Shown one piece after another: positions 52,630 through 64,000 of a stretch of DNA of 64,000 bases. Origin of the DNA: Nephrocerus scutellatus (lineage: Eukaryota; Arthropoda; Insecta; Diptera; Pipunculidae); assembly GCA_947095585.1 (NCBI GenBank), contig OX352764.1, positions 1,659,001 through 1,723,000 on the forward strand, written 5' to 3'. Within the stretch, counting starts at the first letter, position 1; every line of letters begins with the position of its first letter. A model generated the notes under the pieces. The model was not told where the DNA came from and did not search any database. It saw nothing but the letters and a program-made list of their open reading frames with translations. A program made the position numbers and the translations under genes.

Positions 52630-54875
52630 CCTCTTAGTTGCTCCTAAAGAATTTTCACTTTAAAATAAAAACTACCCATCATTTGGCCATTTAACTCCTT
52701 TCATGACTGCTGCTAAATTTTGTTTCTTTTTAACCATCAAATTTCCGATCAGGTGTTGATGCATTACGACCTAAGTTTTGTAAAGCAAACCATTTCTTTG
52801 CTTTTCTCGTTCTTGGTTTCTACCACTCTACTTTGGTCACTTGATGTAATCAGGTCAACTTCTTTAAGGACAGCATCAGGAGCTATAACAGTGGCAGAGC
52901 TATCAGAAACTCCTGTACAATGATGCAAGATACAAACGCAGTTTTTTTTAGCATAGCTTACAATCATCTTCTTGTAGTTTCCATCCGTAATTTTTTTCCA
53001 TATAAACGAAATTTCGCTAAGCGTATCTCGCTCGACCGACTCTTATGTCCTTTAGTCACAGTTAAGTATCAATGAAATCAAGGCTCACAAAAGGTTAGTA
53101 AATTTGTACTCCAATTTTTCAATCCAATTTAAAGAACAAAATCGACAGTACGCTGAAGCAACAAATAAATTTGAAATCTGTTGTCCTTTCGAGAAAATTA
53201 ATTTGAAATTTAGGTGCAGAATGCGGGGTTAGTTAAATGTGGGGTAGAGTCAACGTATATATGCTATGTTGATCTGCTATGAAGTGATATGAAGTGAAGT
53301 TATTTTCAACCGGCAGATATAGTCAGAGTCATACTCGATGATGATGTCCTTACTCCTGCGGTTGACACGATAAAGTCATCAAATATGTCATTATGGATTT
53401 TAATGGATGAAAGCGAAATTCTATTCTGCACGTCAGGCCAGAGCCCCCTGAGGCACGCTGCAAGTGTCGTCGAGTCGACGGTATGTCAATGGCACCTGGA
53501 ACGGGGATGTATACATGCACCTGCACTATCAGTCCATTGCAATTTGCGTAGCTTGTTCGCTCTGTGTGTGTGTGTGCTCGGCGTTGAAGCTACCAGAATG
53601 AGAACAACACTGGCAACACTGCCTGACGATGACAACGAAGATGCTGGCTGATCGATTATTTCCTCTAGAGATTGTAATTGGGTCAATTTGGGATTAGAGT
53701 GCACTTGCCATTTTGCACCGGCGTACTCGCATGTTGTCCCACATAAACTCGCTTCCAAGTAGGTGACTTTGTGTACGAAACACAAAATTCCTAAAGTTTT
53801 TAAGAGGGTACGTGTGGAGTGAGACGTGCAGACACGGTGTTGGGTAGCGGTAAGGCGGGGATGGGGGGAGGACTCATCATCAACTCTGCGTTTGTGTCAC
53901 TCGGTGTTCTTATCCATCCGTGCGACGACCTTACTCGCAACTGAACCTTAATTCCACTCCTCCTCTTTCCGCTTATCTGTTGCGCTATGCTTTCTTCGGC
54001 AGTAGCATAGCAGTAATCTTCGTTAAAACATGAACCCGTTAATCAGGATGCACGAGAACGAGTAGCGTTATCCTTTTAACAGAGCAGCCGTCGGCGATTT
54101 TGATGCCGGCACGACGGTCGACTGGATCTGTGGAAGGACTCGCAACACACTTTCTATTCTGAGCACAGAATGAAAAATTACCTTTTTGATTAAAATGTTC
54201 CCTCGTCCCTATGGCCATTATCCTGTTGTCCCAGTAGATGAGTCGTCGCCGTTGCCAGGCAATAATTCTCATTTATTTCGTTGTCATCGTCCCGTGTGTG
54301 CCGGTGTGTCTTTGTTTGTGTTCTTCTAGCAGATATTCGATATGCTTAGTGGGCAACAACTTGTGCAGGAGCATTGACGTAAGCTGATGGGCGGCAAGCA
54401 CCATAAAACTATAACCAAAATCGGGAGTCAGTTTATTCTAGGATGTTTCCATGTAATGTCTTTCCTGCCGTGAAATTAATCTGATTTATTACATCTGGAC
54501 ATCAGTTCATGAAGATGAGATGAACCAACAGTTAACCACCTTACCGTCGATTTTCACGGCTTTTGAACTACACGCTTTCGGTTGAAGAAAAGTGGCAGAA
54601 CTTCCATATATGCGGCACTTCAATTCCGCTCCGCAGTGTCGTTAAACACCGTAATTGAAGTCGTAAATATCGTATCGTTTATCGTAAATGTTAGACGATG
54701 TTTATCGTAGAAACATTTACGAAAGACGACATTCACGCCATTCTAATGAATAATGTTGTGTATTGGGAATATGTATAAAAATTATCCTTCTTGGCCTTGG
54801 CCTTGCTAACAGTGCAACTGGTCGCACAACTTTGTTGTTCCCAATCTCGACCTAAAGGTTTAAATAGAAACACAG
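52630..54875. other. Unassigned, TE-poor
   Basis: No gene recognised. A 67-codon minus frame at 52764-52967 is of unknown origin; it might be upstream family B sequence. GT tract near 53563. Confidence 0.4.
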
Positions 54876-54879
54876 AATT

Positions 54880-56690
54880 CCTATCGTCACATTAGGGATC
54901 TCGATACAAATGATCTCAATGAGGCAATTGTTGATTTCCAAGCTAAAACCCCACCAGGATATGATTGAGTTCTAGCAGTTGCTTTTATAACGAACCTCAT
55001 TTGCTGCAACCGAGTTTATTCCGTCACATAGATCCAATATAAAAGACCCAACATTGGGAGTATCATTAATACCGTCTGAGTAAGTTTTAGCATTTATTGA
55101 CCGCACAGCCCATACCACTTAATTGCTGCGGTTCGCATGCACTCACACCTTACGTATGCGGCCGAATGGCTATATACACTTATTGCGCATGATAGCCGAT
55201 GTACACAAAAACGCTATGGTGGCTTTCACTCAAATGAGTGCAAGCACTGGGTGTATTTCGCCATATAAGTCCGAATTCTGATATAATTCCTAGGCAGTTT
55301 AATACTTTCAACATATTAGAATTGTCTACCGCTCTGCACTCAAGTCAGTTTGCATACAGTAAAGGCAAAAGCATAGAAGGTGCCCTTCACTATCTTGCAA
55401 ATAAGATAGAAGGAACTTTACGTTCCAAGGAAGTGGTCCTTTGTGCCTTCCTTGACATTGAGGGCGATTTCGATAGCACTTGCTACGACTCTATTGCGAG
55501 GGCAATCAGTAGCAGAGGTATCGAAGACTCGACCAATCATTGGCTAAAGGCCAAGCTTGGAAGTCCAGAATTTATTTCCAGTGAGGAGTGTCTGTGCCTG
55601 TGACTGCAGTTAAGGGATGTCACCAAGGAGGAGTGAGAAAGCATCTATTATCACTAGTCATTGACAATATTCCAGTCGATTTTCACAGATCAGGCTACAT
55701 CGCCACCATTCAATAAGGGATATGCTTGGAAGTTGAGATATTATTTCCTCCTTGGTAGGAGTGTCTGTGTCTGTGACTGCAATTAAGGAATGTCCCCAAG
55801 GAGGAGTGCTTTTTCCCCTTCTATGTTCACTAGTCATTGACACATACTGATCAGGCTACATAGCCATTGGTTATTTCGAGGATTTGGGGATTTTTATTAG
55901 TGCTATGTTCTGCACGACTATCACTAGTGTCATAGGTAATTTTAGAATGGTGCAGCAGAGGAGAACCTTTTATCAATCCTTGCAAAGCCGTTCTAGGGCC
56001 TTGGTCGATTTGAGACCTATCAACATCAAAGGCATCCCACTACATTATTTCAGTGAGGTTAAATATCTCAGCGTTATTCTTGATAAACGGCTATACTGGA
56101 ATTCTCATATCAAGTCCGCCATCGAACGCGCCACTAGGGCATTGTGGGTCAGTAAAGGTCTCTATGGCAGAACTTGGGGTCTAAATCCTAAAATGGTTCA
56201 TTTGATGTAAACAATGATAGTGAGACCTATTTTCACGTACGCGGCCATCGTTTGATGGCTAAAAGTTTTCGAACGGAAAACGGCTACTAAGCTTCAGAAG
56301 CTACAAAGAAGTGCCAGTCTATATAACGTGTGCCATGCGCACCTGCCTCTAGAAACTCTTGTAAGGCTTTCACCACTGAAAATCTTCATTAGGAAGACGG
56401 TTGCTGGATGTGTTATTCAGCTGCAGCAAAAATACCGGTATTAACCGGCTGAGTATGTGGGTCACCTGAAAATTCTTAACTCAATTCCTGAAAGAAACAT
56501 GTTCTGCACAATCCCCGACATTATGGTCAGGGAGCAGTATTTCGAAAGGAAATTTGGGGAATAAATATTGGACCGGGTAATCTGGTGCAATGGTGTTCCG
56601 GCACTGGATGCTAGAGGTCTGGTCTAATTCACAGATGGATCAAAGATAGAAACGGGAGTTGGAGCTGGTGTGTTCTGACCCAACACCAAA
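54880..56690 (+). pseudogene. R1/LOA-like LINE family D, long RT relic
   Basis: Start is uncertain (54880-55240 degraded). Blocks: LHSSQFAYSKGKSIEGALHY and LANKIEG (55345), VLCAFLDIEGDFDSTCYDSI with ARAISSRGIED (D-I-E-G-x-F-D, first catalytic block), GALFPLLCSLVID, IGYFEDLGIFISA (55870-55905, where YADD has become YFED), then QSRSRALVDLRPINIKGIPL and EVKYLSVILDKRLYWNSHIK with SAIERATRALWVSK and GRTWGLNPKMVHLM, RPIFTYAAIVWL-type, LQKLQRSASLYN, LPLETLVRLSPLKIFIRKT and, near 56625-56665, FTDGSKIETGVGAGVF, the first RNase H block. Order RT then RNase H fits R1/I/LOA-type LINEs. A tandem-like duplication at about 55585-55640 and 55755-55810 is visible, sharing 'gtgtctgtg-ctgtgactgca' and 'gggatgt-accaaggaggagtg'. 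Many frame breaks occur; the element is dead. Confidence 0.75.
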
Positions 56691-56699
56691 GTTTTGATA

Positions 56700-59560
56700 C
56701 CAATGGGAAGTGCTCGAAGTGCTCCGACTGTCGTAGTAAAGGGTGGTCAAGTTGGTATCGTGTCATCGCCCATTTGGTTATACCGACTCAAGCACCCAGT
56801 GCCAATTAGCACCTTTGTGTACGATTTATGCTACACCTGCTATTGGGCCAAACCTTCAACCAGGTACTAGTCCTGGCAGTAGTACCGACTCGACGACCGA
56901 CCGACGTCCATGCGTAGTGTAGAGTTTTTTTTTTATTTCTCTTTTTTAACTTCGGGTCGACATGATTCTGTTGTTCTGTCTTTCGTTAGTTCGCTGATGG
57001 AATCTTGCGACAAATTTTTAACCCACTTCCCAAAGCTCTATGTTATTGAAACTTCGCACATATATGTATCTCCGATGACAACACTTTCTATTAAAATTTG
57101 GAAGTGATCGGCCTCGAAGTCTGGGGCTCCTATGCAAATATTTTGAAAAAATTACCCGATTTTCTTAAAATTTTATACACATGTGTATCTCCAATGGACA
57201 ACACTTTTTGTAGAAAAAATTTAAACTATTTTCAATTTGCGAAATGAACCCTTGGTTATCAAAAAGTATCGTCACTTCTAGAAGCATTAGAACGATTTGA
57301 CGTAACCTTCGTAGTAAGAAATTGATTTAAAGTTAAATTTAAGAAACGTGTTAACGGTCCGGATACTAGTGCTTTTACCCTATGTATTTCTTCAGTAGAA
57401 AGGAATTTTTTCTTCTGGCTCAATATTTCATTATATAGAGCAGAAGAGCAGATGCTCGAAATGCAACAATGTTCGGAAATAATTATATGGCGACAAAGTC
57501 ATCCCTTGGACCGCTTCCGCATATTAATCTGGAAAATAACAGCCTTGCAATAACTCCAGTCGCGAGAATTCAGGAATAAATAACTGTTTCCAATTTCGAA
57601 TGCCAAAATTGTTCACCTTCGTCGCATTCAAATGAAATATCAGCGAATCTACAGCAGCTTCAGTCCTATTTCTGTCCATATATCTATGGCAAATGCACCA
57701 TGCAGGAGCAGAAAAAGAACAGGGATGAGCAGGATATAATTATATGAGGAACCCGCACATTTCACTGTAACTGCCAACAGACCGACATTTATTTAAACTT
57801 TAAACAGAGCACGCCGACCATCACTGACGCTATGCAGTCAGGACATGAATGACAAAGTTCACACCAAGCACACTGATGCAAAGATTCCTACAATGGTATC
57901 GCATCGTTCCATAAGAGCAGCTCCTTTGTAAGAGCGCTCTTAGTACTCGTACTCGTAATCGTACATATGACTTCATGATATCTGGCTCTGGTATCCGTGC
58001 AGCCAAGGAGAAGTAAAGAAGGAGTCGCATCGTCGTCGAAAGAAAAAGATATCCTTTTTGCATAAAATATATTGTCAGCCTCATAAAAATTTTGCTTACA
58101 GCATCGCCGCGCCATTACATCGATCTCTTCGCCCGCTGGTGTGCTGAGTCGGGTTGGACGTGTGCTCTGACACTGTCCGGGAGTGCACGTACATTTGATA
58201 TCTTCTGCGGATGCAATGAATAAAACATTCCAACGTCGATGGGAAAATATTTCCCAGCGTCGTAACTCTATACAATTGCCAGGGACTGGCCAGCCGATAA
58301 GACTCCATCCTGACTTATTCAGCTGAACACGCGCTGCAGGTTGCTTTACTATTTACGAGGGTTGAGGAATTTTGCCAGCATTTCGCTCCAGATTGCGGTG
58401 AGTCTTGCTGCTCGATTGGTTGCAGTCTCGAACTTCTCAAGATGGCTCGCTCCACTGCATGCCATCTGCCCAGACTCTGTGTTCATTTTGTAGTTTTTCC
58501 TGTTGGGCAGACAATTGAATGCCAAGGACTTGTAGACACAGCCGATACTGTTACCCTTACCACAGGAGTATGCAACATGAAAAACTCATTTGGAATCGAA
58601 CAGAAACAGGATATCAAAAAGTTCTGTGAATTCATCTAATCAGGACTTTCTCCTGTCAGAGCGTAGTGTGGTACATTGTGCTTCCGAAAATCGACTTAAT
58701 ACCAATTCCGCACACAGATTTAGTCCAATTTTTGTTTGTTCGGCGATTTCCGCTCCATCACGGCTTGACCACTCGAGCAATCTCCTTGCCTAGTTGTTGT
58801 TCTTGTTAGCACCGTCGTCGATGTTAATAGAAAATCCCAATATCCTGCGCTCGTATCAGCCAGAGTGTTTTCCATAAATTGGCCAACATTACCGACTGGA
58901 GTAATCGTTTCGTGTGCGTTGGCATCAGCCAGCTACACTGGTACGCGTAGTTTCAGTAGACTGCCGATGATGCTGATAGGCTGCTGCCCTGCGTCGCATC
59001 GCCCACACTCTGGCGGCACTTGTTATTTAGTTGCGTGGAATTAAGTTCAAAACTGCACAACGCTCCATCGAATCCACCAGCATTGCACAACCGAGATTTA
59101 CCGCAGGGATTCACTTACGCCGGCACTATGTTCGTGCGTGCTATGCTATTAGATGCCCTGCTGGCGTTGCTATAGAATTAAGGATTTGTGGTTTTGCCGA
59201 TTCAACGATGTACTCGTACTCCTCGCAACCACATCCGAAATTGAGCGCAGCGATATTAATATCCTTCTGCTGCTGAGCAGAGGAAACCGCCGGCACAATT
59301 TGAAAATTAAGCTTGTAGAACATAGTGAAGTGAATGGGCACTGACTGACGAATTTAAAGGTCGCTCATATACACCATGAAGGGAGGATAAGAAGCTTTGG
59401 AGATGGTGGGGTGAGAATTTTCCCTGTGTAGTGCATTTTTTTGATGTTTTATAAAGTCACACGTCACTCAATTAAGGAAATAACTCAAAAAAACGGATTG
59501 AATGAAATTACGAGAAAGCCAATTGGGACAGCATTAATACATTCTTTAGGAAATTTAGCT
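56700..59560. other. Mostly unassigned; 119-bp direct repeat
   Basis: Two divergent copies of a block containing 'tatctcc-atg-acaacactt' lie 119 bp apart (57067 and 57186). The rest has short frames only and no element recognised. Confidence 0.4.
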
Positions 59561-59574
59561 GGTCGCTATTCTTC

Positions 59575-61010
59575 CTCAATAGTGACGTGGATGCCGCCGC
59601 TGATGCGATTACAAATATCATTCCCATTGGTATGAAAAACTTCCTTCCTTTCAGAATTAATTCCATCAAACAGAAGGATGATGGATGGTATGATTTTAGC
59701 TGCAAATAGGCTTCTACGAACAAAGAGGTAGCCTTTCGGTTGCATAAAGCAAACCGCACAGAGGACAACCGACAAAAATGATAGCAGTGTAAAAATGCGG
59801 CCACCCAAATTCGCCTACGATCAAAAAGTGAGGCAAAAAAAATGCTACAATATCCCTAGAGTAGAAAACATTTTTGGTCATTCGTGAAAATAATCAAAAA
59901 AATACTATCTCGTCGTTAATTCCAACGATCATTTACAATCATATTCCAGCTGTCAGATCTAAGGAAAAGACCAATCTACTTGGTGCACATTTTCAGACTG
60001 TGCTTTGCTTTCACCTGTACTTCCGAGTGCCAAACATATTATGGGACAGATTTGCATTCGTAGTCCTGAAGTTGCTAGAGTTCTAAGAGATCTCAGCATA
60101 CACAATATCCGCTGGACCAGATAGTATTCCCCCATTACTTCTGAAGATGGGTTCTTCATCGCTGGCATTACCATTGGGTAAGCTTTTCTACTTATCCAAT
60201 TCTTCTTGACTCTTCCTGAGTAGCTGGAAAACAGCATTTGTCCAGTCTATACCAAAAATAGCAAACCGTCATGTCTCTCTTCGAACCGACCAATAGCTCT
60301 AACGTGCCTTCTTTCTAAGGTCATGGAAACACGAATTAACCGTCAGCTTTTAAAATATATTGAATCACGAGAACTACTCACTGACCGCCAATATGACTTC
60401 CGTGCACAACGTTCTTCTGGTGATATAATGGCATATCTCATCGAAAAGTGGAGCCAGTCTTTTCACAAGTTTTGTAAAAGCAAAGTTGAAGCACTTGATA
60501 TTTCAAAGGCATTTGAAAGAGTTTGGTATCAAGCTCTTCTGTATAGAATGCGTGCTTTTGGAATAGATGTAACTCTGCTTCAATGGATTGGAAGCTAACT
60601 CTCAAACCGGTTAAAGTTGTGTTGGATGGTTTTAAGTCTGATATCCACCGCATAAATGCGGGTGTCCCTCAGGGCTGTGTATTGTCTCCGACAACGATCT
60701 TCTGTCTGTAACTTCTAATCCAATACATTCCTTCGCTGACGACAGCACTCTTAGCTTATCTTATATGTTCGCAGATTGACGTCCTTATTCTTCGGATGTG
60801 GAACTAGAACAACACTGTATGTTAAGCTCGTTAAATTCTGAACTTGACAGCGTTGCAAAGTGGGGAGAACACAATAGAGTCCAATTTAACGCTTCCAAAA
60901 CCCAATGCTGTGTTTTGTCGTTGAAGCGAAATAGTAACCTCCAGCCATAAGCTATGAATGGCAATTGCATCGAGGAAACTGAAAAACTAGCAACGTAAAC
61001 GTCAACGAAA
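59575..61010 (+). pseudogene. LINE family B, copy in plus orientation
   Basis: Linker with DGWYDFSCK near 59690, then KVRQKMLQYPR-type, then TYYGTDLHS-like (59980-60060), then fingers WKTAFVQSIPK (60225) and the palm: RELLTDRQYDFRAQRSSGDI (60370), VEALDISKAFERVWYQALLY (60485) and RMRAFGIDVTLLQWIGS. Further on come GVPQGCVLSPT-like at 60655, then SNPIHSFADDSTLSLSY (60715-60765, FADD intact) and LDSVAKWGEHNRVQFNASKT with QCCVLSLKRNS, then NGNCIEETEKLAT (61000). This is the only family B copy that retains the FADD motif. Frameshifts and stops between blocks make it inactive. It ends abruptly at about 61010. Confidence 0.8.
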
Positions 61011-61011
61011 A

Positions 61012-61100
61012 GCTTCCCCTATGTCCCATTTAAGTGGAACATAAGTCCCATTTTTTTCTTTTGGGACTTTTGTCCCTGCGCTTATGAGGGAAATATTTCC
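61012..61100. other. Junction sequence with short hairpin
   Basis: Between the family B end and the RTE start lies an 8-bp perfect inverted repeat (aagtccca 61043-61050, tgggactt 61062-61069) and a T-run at 61090-61102. It could be element-end sequence or filler. Confidence 0.35.
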
Positions 61101-61104
61101 TTTT

Positions 61105-62990
61105 TTTTTTTTTATAAAAGTGAGGATGTTGTGAGCACAAGGTTTGCGCGTAAAAGTATCCACAAAGCCACCTGGGTATCTCCTGATGGAGCCACTCGCA
61201 ACCGGATAGACCACGTGTTAATGGACCGCCGCCACAACCCGAATCTGACCAAGGCACGCACGTACCGAGGTGCCAACATCGGATCACTATCTTGTTAGTA
61301 TGGTGCTCCGAGTACGGATTGAATCATCAAGAAAGACTGCATCCGCGAATCAGATTCGAGTCAACACGGCAACGAAAATACCAGGAACAACTACGATCAA
61401 ACGATAGGACTCGCTCTAAATGCAGGGAGATTAAGTCCTGGGGCTGGGGACACGCCTTAAGAACACTGTCATTAGTACTACTGACTCCATATTATGCTGT
61501 GATCGGAACGACTGGTTCGATGACGAATGTAAGCTATCGACTGATCTTAAGAATGTACCGAGCAATGCAAAAATCTCATAGAACATGGGCACGCGAACAT
61601 GAAGATGAAGAGCCCAGAAAATATGAAAAAAGAGTTCACCGACGAAAGAAAGCAGCCTGGGAGAAGAATATCGTCCGTAAACTAGAATAGTACAGAGAGC
61701 GGGGATCACACCAGGCACGGAAGTTCTACCAAAGAGTCCGCGGTATGACGTAATATACACAACGTTGCACATACTGCGAAGACAAAGAGGGTAATCTGAT
61801 CACCGATCTCAAAGGCGTCGTAGAGCGATGGGAAGAGCACTATCATGATTTCCTAAATGGCCAGCTAACTAAGGAATTGGAGGCTTCACCAATGACCGAA
61901 GACCAAACTATTCTGCCGCCACCAAGCATAGACGAAGTTAGCAGAGCGATAAATCGGCTCAAAAATAATAAGGTTCCGGATCAGATGGTATTCCAGCGGA
62001 GCTGATTAAAACAGGAGGTCCCCCAATATACCAAGCAATACATGAACTAACAGTGCAAGTATGGGAGAAAAAAGCGATGCCAGAATACTGGCGAAGACGC
62101 ATCCTGTTCGCCATACATAAGAAAGCAGGTATCACAACATGCAGCAATTATCGTGGTGTAACGTTTTTGAGTACCGCGTATAAGATTTTCTCCTCTATCC
62201 TTAAAGACAGGATAGCCCCATATGCTAAAGTCATCATTGGTCCATACCAGTGTGGCTTCATCCCAGGCAAATCAACAACTAGGCGGCACGAAATCTGGCG
62301 TTGCACATAAATGAGAGCAAAACAAAGTACATGGTGGCCACGTCTGCGAGTAGAAGAAGCAACATAGGTCCCTCAATTAAAATAGTGGAGCGCAAATTTA
62401 AAGTGGTGCAGTACTTTAACTATCCCGGGTCAACTGTAGCAGTCGATAACAGCATGGAGCCAGAAATACGCGCACGGCTGATTTAAGCCAACAAAGCCTA
62501 CTATAGTCGGCTTTTCAAATCCAGGAACTTAACCATAACATCGAAGCTGCTGGTATATAAGACAATGGTCATACGAGTAATTACATATGTATCCCAGACT
62601 TGGGTGCTTCGCAAAAAGCATTCTCACCTCTTAGCTGCATTCGAGAGAAATGTGTTAGGGAGAATTATTGTCCCCGTATGTGAGGAAGGACTATTCCGGA
62701 GACTCTATAATGATGAGATCTACGAGAGCTACCGCGCTTTCTACATCGTGAGAAAAATAAGGTTCGGTATGCTCCGATGGGGAGGACACGTAGCTCGCAT
62801 GAGCGAATAGGGTCCAACTCGGAAATTCCTTTGCGGTAGGATTTATGGAACACGACAGTGAGGCCGGCCAAGCCTACGCTGGAAGGATGTAGACCAGGAC
62901 GCCCAGAGTTTAGGGATGTAAAACTACATGTCATTGGCTCGAAATCAGGACCGGTTGTAGAGCCAAATATGATGGTGATGGTGATGATAG
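61105..62990 (+). mobile_element. RTE-clade LINE family C, copy 3 (best copy)
   Basis: Endonuclease end: FARKSIHKATWVSPDGATRN then RIDHVLMDRRH (IDHV, 61150-61235) and GANIGSDHYLVSMVLRVRI (SDH, catalytic, 61280-61320). Linker: RNDWFDDECK, then EPRKYEKRVHRRKKAAWEKN (61600-61680), then HQARKFYQRVRG. RT: EVSRAINRLKNNK (61935-61975), NYRGVTFLSTAYKIFSSILK (62145-62200), PYAKVIIGPYQCGFIPGKST. The central palm is deleted: the frame jumps from about 62283 to RRHEIW then NESKTKYMVATSAS. C-terminal: RNLTITSKLLVYKTMVI, LRKKHSHLLAAFERNVLGRI, YNDEIYESYRAFYIV, RFGMLRWGGHVARMSE. 3' end 'ccggttgtagagccaaatat' then a (GATGGT)n tail at about 62970-62990. It retains more of the endonuclease end than the other family C copies, but the palm with YADD is gone. 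Confidence 0.85.
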
Positions 62991-62994
62991 AATA

Positions 62995-64000
62995 ATGCTG
63001 TCCCGCTTCGGCTATCATGTTAACACTAGCTACGTTCCATAACTGTTGAACGTATTGTAATAGTTAGTAGTTCATAACTAAGTTTAAGTCAAAGATGCAT
63101 GTGACTGCTTTTATTTGGGAGCTTCCTGCAATTTTTTTTGCATTTAAAGATAACTAACAAAATACATTTCATTACTATCCATTGTTCCATTTTGATATTT
63201 GTCCAGACATATAATTTAAATATATAAATATATTTCTCTTTCAATGTAATTAGCATCTTAGGACAAGAAACATTAATAGAAACAATCATACGATTGGTAT
63301 GAATTGCTTTTCTCAATAAATCGGAAAATAATTACAAAATTCAAGGTATGTATGGATTTTAAAATAACCTATAAACTTAATTATATATGGAACACAATAT
63401 CCGTCATTTTGCCATGATACCGTTCGTATTCTGAAGTTTTCTATCGTACGAGTACATCTCTTATTCAGTCACCCTTTGCTCTGCAAGTGATATGGATTAC
63501 TTGCCAATCCATGCCTTTGTGCCTTTTTATTAAATTACTAACTGTTAACCTTAGATTTCCTAACTCCATGGAAATACCGAAAACTTTGCTCTATCGTATT
63601 GAGTGCCAATTGAAAAAAAGGACAACCAAGTGAAGGAAGTAAAGTTCGCAAAATGAATCTTCCAAACTTGATTTAAGGATAGTAGTAATACCAGGATTCC
63701 TTTTCTGGTTGTTTTTTTGTAAACCTTTTAAAACTTTATACAAGTACATATGTATTTCTATAAATTGTTCTTATCATAAGATGTACAAGTGCGGGATATA
63801 TCAACAACTAAGTATGAGCGAACCCCAGTGATAGAACCAAATATGAGTTACTAAGGATAAGCATAAATAAAAGGAAAGTTGCTATGATTATTAATTCGTC
63901 CAGGAGTACAAAAGTTAATTACATTTTGTTGCCATCAAGGGTGAAAAGAGTTTTACTTTAGTTGGCTTCGAGGAGCAGTAAATGAGTTTTGAGTGAAAAA
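62995..64000. other. Unassigned non-coding DNA
   Basis: No domain and no repeat family of the window. AT-rich with ATATAAATATA and T-run tracts. Confidence 0.45.

Noticed and set aside
56910..57107. Short membrane-like protein frame
   Set aside because: 65 codons, T-rich DNA gives a Phe/Ser-rich start; no supporting context.
1..64000. A novel defence or biosynthetic gene system
   Set aside because: I looked for clustered co-oriented genes and known or unknown conserved proteins. All legible proteins are transposon enzymes, so I see no support for such a system.

Overview
The window is eukaryotic, insect-like non-coding DNA, most probably from a fly with a large, transposon-rich genome. The evidence is the company of element types: RTE-, Jockey/CR1- and R1/I-like LINE relics, a DUF4780-type retroelement ORF1, a Tc1/mariner-like transposase, a Helitron Pif1-helicase remnant and tRNA-derived SINEs. 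It is also AT-rich, carries many microsatellites and has no dense gene structure. The species assignment is inference. I found no convincing host exon, canonical tRNA, rRNA or CRISPR array.

Layout. From 0 to 12 kb: mostly unassigned DNA with relics of LINE family B (3.2 and 4.7-5.4 kb), an RNase H fragment of family A (5.4-5.8 kb), a Jockey-like relic with a local rearrangement (7.1-8.5 kb) and R1-like family D pieces (9.1-10.0 and 11.2-11.5 kb). From 12 to 26 kb: a quiet island, a SINE, a second family A RNase H copy split by a small insertion, a GGTCTT-rich minisatellite, an RTE element bounded by a 15-bp target-site duplication (17.17-19.19 kb), a DUF4780 ORF1 relic, a second quiet island, a second minisatellite, and a junction of an RNase H relic with an RTE endonuclease.

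From 26 to 36 kb: a mariner-like transposase broken into three pieces by two insertions, a 40-bp minisatellite, a third SINE copy, and the best preserved gene of the window, a 676-residue reverse transcriptase (31.94-33.97 kb, minus). From 36 to 48 kb: two copies of RTE family C, Helitron-like end motifs, a minisatellite with a 67-bp higher-order period, a second copy of the family F non-coding repeat, a 371-bp direct duplication, and the Helitron helicase tail with its 3' terminus. From 48 to 64 kb: quiet DNA, a third large minisatellite of the GGTCTT type, a SINE, two more family B copies, a long family D copy, and a third RTE family C copy.

Nothing here forms a cellular pathway. The coding sequences are parts of retrotransposition (endonuclease, reverse transcriptase, RNase H, ORF1 RNA-binding), cut-and-paste transposition and rolling-circle transposition. 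Nearly all are broken by stops, frameshifts or truncation; only the 676-residue RT frame is long and open, and it lacks its endonuclease. TE-poor islands (about 11.9-14.4, 20.8-23.0, 34.1-36.3, 38.3-41.1, 44.0-46.2, 47.9-50.2 and 52.6-54.8 kb) are the best candidates for host regulatory or intronic sequence. All boundaries and family names are read by eye; no search was run.
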